DNA of 64,000 bases from Bacteroidales bacterium. GTDB taxonomy: Bacteria > Bacteroidota > Bacteroidia > Bacteroidales > Bacteroidaceae. The DNA is taken from contig JAATGU010000043.1 of NCBI GenBank assembly GCA_015654535.1, positions 1-64,000 on the forward strand. The letters are read 5' to 3'. Below, in pieces: positions 37,074 to 44,163 of this stretch; the first letter of the stretch is position 1; every line of letters begins with the position of its first letter. The notes below the pieces were generated by a model, which saw only the letters and a list, made by a program, of their open reading frames with translations, did no database searches and had not been told where the DNA came from. Made by a program: the position numbers and the translations under genes.

Positions 37074-37119
37074 ATATCTGCAAGATTTAGTATTTTTAGG
37101 CCATAAATCTTGCAGATAT
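37074..37119. repeat. perfect 16-bp inverted repeat with 14-nt loop
   Basis: ATATCTGCAAGATTTA at 37074-37089 and its exact complement at 37104-37119. It lies in the 189-bp gap between the DUF5009 gene and the glycerophosphodiesterase gene. There is no following T-tract, so it is not a standard terminator, though it could end or protect the cluster message. A site for a DNA-binding protein or recombinase is an alternative. Confidence 0.7.
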
Positions 37120-37196
37120 GATACACACTATTATCGAAAATAATTTCGGCGAAAGTGAAAGCTATAAAAAATAAAGAATAAGAAAAAACATTAATT

Positions 37197-38270
37197 ATGA
37201 GAAGAAAATATTTTTTGTTCTTACTATTGTCTCTTTTTGTATTATCTACAAGTGTAATATTTGCCCAAGCAAATACGAAAATTAGTAAACAATATTGCAC
37301 TCTTGATAATTATAGAATTCCTATGAATAAAAAGGGGGCTGTAATTGGTAAAATATTGTTTAACGGCTTAACTAAACAGAGTAAAATTAAGTTGGTGACA
37401 GATACTGCTAAAATTTTCACTATAAGCAAAGAAGGTTATCTTAGTTTGAAAAAAAATATAGCTTTGAAATCTTCTACTCCAGGGTTTCGTTATACCATAT
37501 ATATAAAAATAAATGGAAAATTGATTGAATTTGAATTGGTTAAGGACGAATTTATGCATAATAAAGTTATTGCACACAGAGGAGCCTGGAAAAGTAAGAA
37601 TGTAGCACAAAATTCGCTTCGTTCACTTCAAAATGCAATTAATATAGGGTGTGAAGGTTCTGAGTTTGATGTTTGGTTATCGTCAGATAATGTGATTATT
37701 TTGTCTCATGATCCAACTATAGGTGGATTACCTATAGAAAAAGAGACGGCTGAAAGATTGAAAAAGGTGGTTCTTCCAACTGGAGATAAGGTACCTACTT
37801 TGGAAGAATATCTGGCTGAAGGGAAACAACAAAATAAAACAAGTTTATTTCTTGAGATAAAATTTTCGGAAATGGGCATTCAAAGAACATTGGAGTTAAC
37901 AGATAGTGTTGTAGCAATGGTCCATCGAATGAAAGCTCAAGGTTGGGTGCATTATATCAGCTTCAGTTATGATGCGTTGAAACGGATTTATGAACAAGAC
38001 CCAGGTGCTAAAACGGCATACTTGAGTGGCGATAAAACTATAGATGAGGTAAAGAAAGATAATATAAACGGAATAGATTATTCATTTTATTCTTATCGCT
38101 CAAATGCCAATCTGAGCAAAGAAGCACATGCTCTGGGATTATCGACAAATGTATGGACAATAGATTCAGAGGATGAGCTTAGGTTCTATTTAGAAAAAGG
38201 CCTCGACTATATCACGACGAATGAACCTGAGAAATTGTTGGATATTATAAGAACAAGTACAAATAAATAA
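37197..38270 (+). CDS. glycerophosphodiester phosphodiesterase (GDPD), exported
   Basis: 357 aa with a Sec signal ending near IFAQA. Residues about 25-118 are a small beta-rich domain of unknown role (ISKEGYLSLKKNIAL, YTIYIKINGKLIEFELV). The catalytic GDPD TIM-barrel begins at KVIAHRGAWKSKNVAQNS, with the HR-x-n-E/N site, GCEGSEFDVWLSSDNVIILSHDP (metal-binding E-x-D, catalytic His), and FLEIK. It hydrolyses glycerophosphodiesters to an alcohol and glycerol-3-phosphate. In other bacteria the family also attacks teichoic acids. The position after the phosphodiester-glycosidase cluster fits, but the gap and inverted repeat before it leave cotranscription open. Confidence 0.87.
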   Translation: MRRKYFLFLLLSLFVLSTSVIFAQANTKISKQYCTLDNYRIPMNKKGAVIGKILFNGLTKQSKIKLVTDTAKIFTISKEGYLSLKKNIALKSSTPGFRYTIYIKINGKLIEFELVKDEFMHNKVIAHRGAWKSKNVAQNSLRSLQNAINIGCEGSEFDVWLSSDNVIILSHDPTIGGLPIEKETAERLKKVVLPTGDKVPTLEEYLAEGKQQNKTSLFLEIKFSEMGIQRTLELTDSVVAMVHRMKAQGWVHYISFSYDALKRIYEQDPGAKTAYLSGDKTIDEVKKDNINGIDYSFYSYRSNANLSKEAHALGLSTNVWTIDSEDELRFYLEKGLDYITTNEPEKLLDIIRTSTNK

Positions 38271-38315
38271 TCATCTAATCTTATAAGTAAAAACATAGAA
38301 AGACATCTCCCATAA

Positions 38316-38483
38316 AACAGAAAATCAATTCCCTTGATTTTTATCGATTCTACTATTGATTCATATACGAAGAAAGATATCTGGATGATACTGGGTGGCT
38401 TGAAACACATTGAGACATCTATTTATGCTGTAGATGCGTTAAAGGAAAAAGTTGTAAATTCATTGCCAGAGATAAAATTATAA
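38316..38483 (+). pseudogene. possible gene remnant
   Basis: An open stretch of 55 codons without an early start, ending at a TAA at 38481-38483. It reads coding-like: IPLIFIDSTIDSYTKKDIW, then MILGGLKHIETSIYAVDALK and EKVVNSLPEIKL. The only ATG (38385) would give 32 aa. A stop codon lies just upstream at 38313-38315. I do not recognise it. It looks like the 3' end of a lost gene between the GDPD gene and the GNAT/RhuM pair, perhaps marking an insertion boundary. Confidence 0.25.
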
Positions 38484-38502
38484 AATATAAATCATCTTCA
38501 TT

Positions 38503-38946
38503 ATGACTGCAAAGATTGAAAAGATAAATGAATCAGATTTTGAAATTTTAATAAGCTTTTTTATTGAATTTGCAATTTTTGAGAAACTTCCAGACAAAAT
38601 GATAAATACAGTAGATAAAATGAAAGAAGAAAAAGATTTCTTCAATGGTTTTACTCTTAAAGATGAAAATGGTTCTATATTAGGATTTGTAACATTCTAT
38701 TTTGCATACTATACTTGGATTGGTAAATCTTTGTATATGGATGATTTATATATTCGCCCAGAATATAGAGGTAGAGGATTTGGAACATCTCTAATAAATA
38801 AAGTAATATTTTTTGCCAAAGAAAATAAATGTAATAAACTTCGTTGGCAAGTTTCAAGTTGGAATGAAGCAGCCATAAACTTTTATAAAAGTCTGGGAGC
38901 AGAAATAGATAAGGTGGAAATTAATTGTGACTTAGTTTTTAAATAA
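38503..38946 (+). CDS. GNAT-family N-acetyltransferase (diamine acetyltransferase-like)
   Basis: 147 aa with a complete GNAT fold: SLYMDDLYIRPEYRGRGFGTSLINKV holds the acetyl-CoA pyrophosphate-binding motif RGRGFG (89-94), and WNEAAINFYKSLGA is the C-terminal motif B. The general pattern resembles spermidine/spermine acetyltransferases (YYTWIGKSLYMDDLYV-type core), but the substrate is not certain. The stop at 38946 and the ATG of the RhuM-Fic gene at 38949 are only 2 bp apart, so the two are translated together. Base composition is A/T-rich like the flanks. Confidence 0.85.
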   Translation: MTAKIEKINESDFEILISFFIEFAIFEKLPDKMINTVDKMKEEKDFFNGFTLKDENGSILGFVTFYFAYYTWIGKSLYMDDLYIRPEYRGRGFGTSLINKVIFFAKENKCNKLRWQVSSWNEAAINFYKSLGAEIDKVEINCDLVFK

Positions 38947-38948
38947 CC

Positions 38949-39914
38949 ATGAATAAAGGTGAAATTATAATATATCAAACATCTGATGGAAATACTCAAT
39001 TGGATGTACAATTAGAGAATGAAACAGTCTGGTTAACTCAATCCCAAATGGTTGAGTTATTTGGAAGAGAGCGAACTGTTATTACCAAACACATTAACAA
39101 TATTTTTAAAGAAGGAGAGCTTGAAGAAAAGAGCAATGTGCATTTTTTGCACATTGCAAATTCAGACAAACCTGTTAAGATATATAATCTTGATGTAATA
39201 ATATCTGTTGGTTATCGAGTTAAGTCTCAGCAAGGCACTCGATTTCGTGTCTGGGCAAATAAAATTTTGAAAGAATATCTTGTAAAAGGTTTTGTTGTTA
39301 ATCAACAAGCTAAAATCAGCCAATTACAAGAAGCTTTAGATTCAATAAAAGTTTTGACAGATATCGCAACTAGACAATCTTTAACGAGTAAACAAGCGAG
39401 AGACATTTTTGAAGTTATTAAAGATTATACTTATGCATTAGATACATTAGATAGATATGATTATCAAGCATTGGAGATAGATAATATCTCAACAGAAGAG
39501 TCTTTTCGAGCTACTTATGACAATGCAATGGAAGCCATAGATACTCTTCGTAAGAAATTTGGTAGTGGCGGACTTTTCGGAAATGAAAAAGACCAATCGT
39601 TTAAAAGCTCTATCAATACTATATATCAGACTTTTGGAGGAGAAGATTTATATCCGAGCATTGAAGAGAAAGTCGCGATGTTGCTGTATTTAGTTGTAAA
39701 GAATCATTCGTTTAGTGATGGTAACAAACGGATTGCCGCTTTTCTATTTCTTTGGTTTTTAGAGAATAATGGTATTTTGTATAAATCTGACGGCTCGAAA
39801 TTGATAGAGAATAATACCTTAGTAGCTCTTACGTTAATGATTGCCGAAAGCCGAACGGAGGAAAAAGATGTAATGGTAAAGGTGGTTGTGAATTTGATTA
39901 ATAAGAATAATTAA
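38949..39914 (+). CDS. RhuM-Fic/Doc fusion protein
   Basis: 321 aa. Residues 1 to about 120 match the virulence RhuM domain (TVWLTQSQMVELFGRERTVITKHINNI, SVGYRVKSQQGTRFRVWANKIL), which resembles phage Bro/KilA-type DNA-associated domains. A linker leads to a C-terminal Fic/Doc domain with HSFSDGNKR (253-261), the catalytic His in the HxFx[D/E]GNKR loop. The Lys in place of the usual Gly resembles Doc-type kinases/AMPylators. Fic proteins modify target proteins with AMP or phosphate, and Doc is a toxin. The RhuM part may serve as a DNA-binding or self-regulating half. It is coupled to the GNAT gene upstream. A terminator follows. Likely accessory or mobile origin. Confidence 0.85.
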   Translation: MNKGEIIIYQTSDGNTQLDVQLENETVWLTQSQMVELFGRERTVITKHINNIFKEGELEEKSNVHFLHIANSDKPVKIYNLDVIISVGYRVKSQQGTRFRVWANKILKEYLVKGFVVNQQAKISQLQEALDSIKVLTDIATRQSLTSKQARDIFEVIKDYTYALDTLDRYDYQALEIDNISTEESFRATYDNAMEAIDTLRKKFGSGGLFGNEKDQSFKSSINTIYQTFGGEDLYPSIEEKVAMLLYLVVKNHSFSDGNKRIAAFLFLWFLENNGILYKSDGSKLIENNTLVALTLMIAESRTEEKDVMVKVVVNLINKNN

Positions 39915-39943
39915 CAAGAAAAAGATATATTCAGAATAAGAGT

Positions 39944-39968
39944 GGTTGTTATTTGAACATCCTTTTTT
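39944..39968 (+). terminator. terminator after RhuM-Fic gene
   Basis: GGTTGTT (39944-39950) pairs with AACATCC (39956-39962) with one mismatch and a 5-nt loop, followed by TTTTTT. It ends the GNAT-RhuM-Fic unit, 30 bp past the stop. Confidence 0.55.
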
Positions 39969-39991
39969 ATTTGTAGTGAGAGAATTTTATG

Positions 39992-40369
39992 CTATTTTAG
40001 TGGCAGCACTTCTATCCAATATCCATCCGGATCGTTGATGAAGTAAAGGCCCATATCAGTGTTTTCGTAACACACACAACCCATCTCTTTGTGATACTTA
40101 CGTGTTTCGTCGTAATCTCCCGGAACACGTAAGCAGATATGAATCTCATTATCCCCTAAGTTATAAGGTTCCTTTCTATCTCTGATCCATGTTAGTTCCA
40201 AACTAAAACCGGTGACTCCATCTGTTAAGTAGACTAATATAAAGGAGCCGTCTTGTGCCACTTTGCGGCGGGCTTCTTTTAGTCCAAGTGCTTTGTCGTA
40301 AAATTCAAGACTTTTTTCCAGATTGAGAACATTGAAGTTGAAGTGTTCAAATCTTCCTTTTATTTCCAT
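39992..40369 (-). CDS. VOC-family (glyoxalase I-like) protein
   Basis: 125 aa, one beta-alpha-beta-beta-beta repeat pair of the vicinal oxygen chelate fold. FEHFNFNVLNLEKSLEFYDKALGL at the start, the EIHICLRVPGDYD middle strand and GLYFINDPDGYWIEVLPL at the end supply the His, His and Glu metal ligands in glyoxalase I positions. It may detoxify methylglyoxal as the glutathione- or thiol-adduct lyase, or act on another substrate. It lies 20 bp downstream of the MBL-fold gene on the same strand, likely one operon. Confidence 0.85.
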   Translation of the reverse strand: MEIKGRFEHFNFNVLNLEKSLEFYDKALGLKEARRKVAQDGSFILVYLTDGVTGFSLELTWIRDRKEPYNLGDNEIHICLRVPGDYDETRKYHKEMGCVCYENTDMGLYFINDPDGYWIEVLPLK

Positions 40370-40389
40370 ATTTTTTTTATTTATTGTAT

Positions 40390-41112
40390 TTAGAAAGTAA
40401 TTGTTTCTCCTCTTTTAGTCCATTTCAATACCTTACATTGTTTGCTCTCGGCAAAGGGAGCGAATGCTGCTGCTTTTTGATAGGATTCATCAAAGTGCAT
40501 GGGGGCAAAGAGGGCTGTTGGTATACGGCTGATAAACTGTTCGGCTCCTCTCATGTAATCTTTTCCCAAGCGGGGATCTAAGGGAAACATGGCTAAATCT
40601 AGATGAGGAATCTCTCTGGCCAATATATCCAGTTCTCTTAGATAATTATTTTCGTAGCCTTGAGATTCTTCAGGTGGACATCCTTCATTCCAATGCCAAT
40701 TATTTAAATCACCCGCATGGAAGAGGCTTTTTCCTTCAGCTTGGATGAGGAAAGAACCGCCAATGTCGGTGGAGCCATACGCTTTGATGCTAAGCAGATC
40801 ACCTTGATAGGTATCTAGTTTGTCTAAATAAATGGCATCTTCTTTTCGGGCTTTTCCTGCATCGAGAATGTCTTTGGAAAAAATGTATTGTATATCCTCT
40901 TTTTGCTGTCTCCAAGTAAGAATCTCCGGATTAAAATGATCGGTATGAGAGTGGGAGGAAAGTACATATAGTTTTCCCGGGCGGTTAAGTAAATGGGAAT
41001 GTATCAGTCCCGTTTCAGCCGGCTTGTCGGTATCCTCGTAATAGTCTATAATGATGGTGAAAGCATCACCTTCAATCGCATAGCAGCTATGATAAATATA
41101 GGTTAGTTTCAT
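40390..41112 (-). CDS. MBL-fold metallohydrolase
   Basis: 240 aa. The metallo-beta-lactamase fold is shown by HSHTDH (54-59), a D in the FHAGDLN stretch (about 131-137) and APMHFDE near residue 208. The first His-rich motif is preceded by LYVLSS, and TYIYHSCYAIEG at the N-terminus resembles the UlaG/YycJ-like L-ascorbate-lactonase-type subgroup. No signal peptide, so cytoplasmic. Substrate unknown. It starts divergently from msrA across a 140-bp gap that carries a symmetrical promoter element. Confidence 0.8.
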   Translation of the reverse strand: MKLTYIYHSCYAIEGDAFTIIIDYYEDTDKPAETGLIHSHLLNRPGKLYVLSSHSHTDHFNPEILTWRQQKEDIQYIFSKDILDAGKARKEDAIYLDKLDTYQGDLLSIKAYGSTDIGGSFLIQAEGKSLFHAGDLNNWHWNEGCPPEESQGYENNYLRELDILAREIPHLDLAMFPLDPRLGKDYMRGAEQFISRIPTALFAPMHFDESYQKAAAFAPFAESKQCKVLKWTKRGETITF

Positions 41113-41208
41113 TATCTTCAGGTTTTAGTAGTGGGTAATCAATGGAATTACTGTAGGACAAAGATATAAAATTTGAAAACAAAAAAGGTTTCATTCCTGT
41201 TTATTTTG

Positions 41209-41227
41209 TATGTTTGTCGCAAACATA
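41209..41227. promoter_or_regulatory. symmetrical promoter/operator element between MBL and msrA genes
   Basis: TATGTTTG (41209-41216), 3 nt, then CAAACATA (41220-41227). Each arm is an exact TAnnTTTG on its own strand, so the palindrome could serve as -7 box for msrA (+ strand) and, in mirror image, for the MBL gene. A second - strand -7 match (TATCTTTG) lies at 41159-41166. A regulator bound to the palindrome would block both. Confidence 0.45.
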
Positions 41228-41252
41228 GACTCATTTAGAAAAATTAGAAAAT

Positions 41253-41780
41253 ATGGAAGAATTAAAGGCGAAAGAAAATAAAACGATTTCGGCTGCCGGA
41301 ACAGAGATTGCAATCTTTGCCGGAGGATGTTTTTGGGGAGTGGAACATTTAATGAAGACTGCTCCGGGAACTATTTCTGTGGAATCGGGATATATAGGCG
41401 GTAAAAAAGAAAATCCTACGTACGAAGAAGTCTGTGGTCACGATACCGGACACGCTGAAGCGGTAAGAATAGTGTTCGATCCTGCCAAGACTACTTATGA
41501 AGAATTAGCTAAACTTTTTTTTGAGATTCATGATCCTGAGCAGGAAGATGGTCAGGGACCAGACTTGGGAGATCAATATCGTTCGGAGATTTTTTATACT
41601 ACTCCTCAACAACGGGAGACTGCTGAAAAGTTAATCGGCATTCTCTGCGACAAAGGATATCAGGTGGTGACCAAAGTCACTCCTGCCACCACTTTTTGGA
41701 AAGCGGAGGAATATCATCAGAATCATTATGAACTTCGGGGTACGGAACCTTATTGCCACATCTATACGAAAAGATTTTAA
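41253..41780 (+). CDS. msrA: peptide-methionine (S)-S-oxide reductase
   Basis: 175 aa. MsrA repairs oxidised methionine in proteins with thioredoxin. The catalytic GCFW (Cys26) lies in FAGGCFWGVEHLM, followed by GYIGG, YEEVCGHDTGHAEAVRIVFDP, HDPEQEDGQGPDLGDQYRSEIFY and the C-terminal EPYCHIYTKRF. Standard single-domain length without an MsrB fusion. No signal peptide, so cytoplasmic. Own promoter at 41209 and terminator at 41835-41864. Confidence 0.94.
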   Translation: MEELKAKENKTISAAGTEIAIFAGGCFWGVEHLMKTAPGTISVESGYIGGKKENPTYEEVCGHDTGHAEAVRIVFDPAKTTYEELAKLFFEIHDPEQEDGQGPDLGDQYRSEIFYTTPQQRETAEKLIGILCDKGYQVVTKVTPATTFWKAEEYHQNHYELRGTEPYCHIYTKRF

Positions 41781-41834
41781 ATAGAACTTTGAACTGGAAA
41801 CCGGCGGGAAGATAAATCTGTTATTATAAGAAGC

Positions 41835-41864
41835 AATAGGCTGTCCAATAACGAACAGCCTATT
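41835..41864. terminator. terminator between msrA and convergent lipoprotein gene
   Basis: A perfect 10-bp inverted repeat (AATAGGCTGT at 41835-41844 and its complement at 41855-41864) with a 10-nt loop and flanking T/A-rich DNA. It lies between the convergent stops at 41780 and 41871. Confidence 0.7.
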
Positions 41865-41870
41865 ACTATT

Positions 41871-42383
41871 TTATTTCACACAATTTGTTTGATCGATCTT
41901 TACCAAATGTTGTATCATAGAAGCAGAAATCTGTTTGATATCTTTTATCTCCAATGCTGCCTGTATTTGGTTGTCTTTTTTCTCTAATGTTTCATTAATA
42001 TTTTCCAAATCTAGTCTATACATTGCTCCGGTTGCAGGGTCGACAATAATGAGTCCAATGAGCCCACCGAAAATAATATTACCAAAATACCATCCATTAA
42101 TACTACAATTTATTGGAATAATCTTTGATTCATATCCATCCATTGTGAGTTTTAATGTGTAAGATTGTTTAGCGAAGAAGCCTCCACCTGATTTGAGATA
42201 CATGGTAGTAGGGCTGATTCCTTGGAAAATAGTGAATCCTTTTCGATCTGATATTTCGATCTTCACTCCGTTAGGATTGGTATTCACGGTTAATGGCCAC
42301 TTGCTTTTGCTTACGATGGAAGCGCAACTGGATAATAGTAGAATGATCACAATGAAAGATAGTGCTTTTGTTAATAATTTCAT
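41871..42383 (-). CDS. lipoprotein with PEGA-like domain
   Basis: 170 aa. The signal peptide ends in LSSC (Cys20), followed by ASIVSKSKWPLTVNTNPNGVKIEISDRKGFTIFQG. The V-x-T-x-P-x-G-V-x-I pattern resembles a PEGA-type beta domain, which often binds cell-wall or surface structures. A hydrophobic stretch (WYFGNIIFGGLIGLIIVDPATGAMYRL) with the sequence DPATGAMY follows, as in a known group of small bacterial lipoproteins. The last 45 residues are a helical, charged tail. Function unknown. It is divergent from the DUF6132-thioredoxin unit. Confidence 0.65.
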   Translation of the reverse strand: MKLLTKALSFIVIILLLSSCASIVSKSKWPLTVNTNPNGVKIEISDRKGFTIFQGISPTTMYLKSGGGFFAKQSYTLKLTMDGYESKIIPINCSINGWYFGNIIFGGLIGLIIVDPATGAMYRLDLENINETLEKKDNQIQAALEIKDIKQISASMIQHLVKIDQTNCVK

Positions 42384-42507
42384 AGTTTTAAATTTGTTTA
42401 CTAATCCTACTCGTAAAGCTTTTCGGTTCTGCTGTTTTATTTTTCACAAAAATAGGAATAAAATTGATACACACATTCTTTCCATTAAAATTATTTCTAC
42501 CATTTTA

Positions 42508-42538
42508 TTTTCCAATGGAAAACAAAATGCTATCTTTG
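42508..42538 (+). promoter_or_regulatory. promoter and palindrome upstream of the DUF6132-thioredoxin unit
   Basis: TATCTTTG (42531-42538) is an exact TAnnTTTG, about 70 bp before the ATG at 42607. Just upstream is TTTTCCAATGGAAAA (42508-42522), symmetric about one base and placed between -7 and -33. It may bind a regulator. Confidence 0.5.
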
Positions 42539-42606
42539 ATTGTTATTCTTTCAAATTTCAGTTAGAAGAAGGAAATAGTAAAAGAAAAAGTAACATAAAA
42601 ACTAAG

Positions 42607-42816
42607 ATGGAAAAAGGGAAAAGTTTTTGGAGAAAGTATGGACTATATTTTTTGGGCGTACTTGTTGGTGGATTGGGAGGCTATTCATATTGGTCTTTTA
42701 TTGGCTGTTCATCTGGAACATGCCCCATAACCTCTTCTCCTTTAATGAGTACACTTTGGGGGGCTGTGATAGGAGGAGGATTATTTAGTATGTTTAAAGT
42801 AACGAATAAAAAATGA
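42607..42816 (+). CDS. DUF6132-type small membrane protein
   Basis: 69 aa from the ATG at 42607. Two membrane helices (GLYFLGVLVGGLGGYSYW and STLWGAVIGGGLFSMF) flank a short loop with GCSSGTCPITSSP, which contains two cysteines. The loop pattern C-x4-C-P-I-T-S matches small Bacteroidetes membrane proteins now called DUF6132. The frame stays open for 138 codons upstream but has no coding character. Its stop overlaps the thioredoxin ATG (ATGA at 42813), so the two are translationally coupled. A redox link is inferred from the cysteines and the partner. Confidence 0.75.
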   Translation: MEKGKSFWRKYGLYFLGVLVGGLGGYSYWSFIGCSSGTCPITSSPLMSTLWGAVIGGGLFSMFKVTNKK

Positions 42817-43292
42817 AAAAGGTTGCTTATCTATTATTATTTGCAGGAGTGGTCCTTTCTTCTTGCAATGGACAAGGGAAACAGAACAGAAAAGAGATTA
42901 ATAACGTAAAAAAAGGAAATGAAATGAAAACAATTGCATTAACAAAAGAAGACTTTATTACAAAGATTGCTAATTATGAAGCTAGTCCTAATGAGTGGAA
43001 ATATTTAGGTGATAAACCAGCTATTGTAGACTTTTACGCTTCGTGGTGTGGTCCTTGTAAAATGATTGCTCCGATTTTGGAAGAATTGGCGGATGAATAT
43101 GCCGGGAAAATCTATATATATAAGGTGGACACAGAAGCTGAAGAAGAACTGGCTGCGGCCTTTGGTATTCGGAGTATTCCATCTTTGCTGTTTATCCCAA
43201 TGAAGGGGGCTCCTCAGATGACACAAGGCGCAATGCCAAAGTCGGCTTTTAAAGAAACTATTGAAAAGGAGTTGCTGAATTCCGGAAAGTAA
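42813..43292 (+). CDS. thioredoxin-fold lipoprotein
   Basis: 159 aa. The signal peptide ends in LSSC (Cys18), then a charged linker to about residue 45 and a thioredoxin domain with WCGPC (78-82), IVDFYASWCGPCKMIAP and the cis-Pro stretch RSIPSLLF. It is anchored on the periplasmic side, where it may reduce disulphides or pass electrons to periplasmic partners such as cytochrome maturation or Msr-like enzymes. Translationally coupled to the DUF6132 gene. A weak terminator follows. The canonical CGPC motif indicates a reductase-type thioredoxin. Confidence 0.9.
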   Translation: MKKVAYLLLFAGVVLSSCNGQGKQNRKEINNVKKGNEMKTIALTKEDFITKIANYEASPNEWKYLGDKPAIVDFYASWCGPCKMIAPILEELADEYAGKIYIYKVDTEAEEELAAAFGIRSIPSLLFIPMKGAPQMTQGAMPKSAFKETIEKELLNSGK

Positions 43293-43328
43293 TATTCCGA
43301 ATTTGCATTGATCGGATGATAATAAAAT

Positions 43329-43365
43329 AAAGGAAGGAGCATTATCTTTCCTTTTTCTTTTTTTT
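43329..43365 (+). terminator. terminator after thioredoxin gene
   Basis: AAAGGAA (43329-43335) and TTCCTTT (43348-43354) form a 7-bp stem with a 12-nt loop, running into a T-rich tail to 43365. The stem is A/T-rich but placed 37 bp past the stop. It overlaps the 3' end of the small - strand frame at 43342-43449. Confidence 0.5.
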
Positions 43366-43449
43366 GAACCAACCAACATCTTTAGATACAATTCCTATGC
43401 ATGCTATATCAATAATGCAGCAAATTATGATTCCTATGATTACGCCCAT
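43342..43449 (-). CDS. possible 35-aa membrane protein
   Basis: ATG at 43449 to TAA at 43342, encoding MGVIIGIIICCIIDIACIGI followed by VSKDVGWFKKKKKER. One hydrophobic helix of about 20 residues and a lysine-rich C-terminal tail is the pattern of many small single-pass membrane proteins. There is no conserved neighbour on that strand, and its 3' end overlaps the T-tract of a terminator on the other strand (the T-tract encodes the lysines), so it could be an artefact. Confidence 0.35.
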   Translation of the reverse strand: MGVIIGIIICCIIDIACIGIVSKDVGWFKKKKKER

Positions 43450-44163
43450 AATTTTTATTTTTGCATTGCATCGTTATTACTATTAGTTTTTATATAATAG
43501 ATATAGCTAATTCTATGCCAAAGTGAATTGTGTGAACGTATTGTGTTGTATTATAGTATAATATATATAAATGAGTCTGTTGCGAAGATTGAAAGACCTT
43601 TTCATTCTGGTATAATAACCTTTTCATTTTGATAAGTGCAGCCCCAAATAGAAGCAAACTTAAGCTTTATCTGTTTATGATCTCCCATTTCCCATGATTT
43701 CTTTTCAATCCTCCAATCAATGGGCAATTCATCAATGGGAGATATTCAATATCCGCTATTTATCTCACACAATCATCTCCCATCTATCATTGCTTGGCGG
43801 ACGGTGTGTCCACTTTCATAATCGGCTGCTTTAAAGTGACTAATAATAGGAAATGAAAAGTTCTTGTTTACTAATCCGTTTTGTTAAGGAAACTAATGAA
43901 TTATTTCTTGGAAGTTAAGTAAGCCTTCATATGTGGGCTTATCATCCCTCAATTATGGGCTTATGGGTTTACAGTTGTGGGCTCATCGTCCCACAGCTGA
44001 GGGACTACTTAACTTCCTTGAAGAAAAGACTTAGCATTCAAGGGAAAAGTGACTAATATACTAGTGTAAATATGATAAAAATAATTTATTTAATATTGCT
44101 TTTTTTATTTGGTTTTATGAATATATCATATTACTTTTAGGGCTCAATTATAAAAATAAAGAG
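43450..44163. other. 714-bp non-coding region rich in short repeats
   Basis: No credible gene. It contains three copies of the 9-mer ATCTCCCAT in mixed orientation (43680-43688, 43735-43743 reversed, 43775-43783) and a nested inverted-repeat block at 43910-44017. The last 120 bp before the helicase gene are A/T-rich and probably hold its promoter, though no exact TAnnTTTG was found. Confidence 0.6.
43910..44017. repeat. nested inverted and direct repeats upstream of VapE-type gene
   Basis: Outer arms GGAAGTTAAGTA (43910-43921) and its exact complement (44006-44017). Inside are two 20-bp direct repeats that agree at 17 of 20 positions (43932-43951 and 43976-43995). The second is itself a hairpin (TGTGGG/CCCACA). 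TCCCTCA (43944-43950) also pairs with TGAGGGA (43998-44004). The whole could fold as a large structured RNA or cruciform. Confidence 0.7.

Noticed and set aside
42193..42606. Long upstream open extension of the DUF6132 frame (138 codons)
   Set aside because: It overlaps the divergent lipoprotein gene and the promoter at 42531, has no coding character, and the ATG at 42607 gives a sensible two-helix protein.
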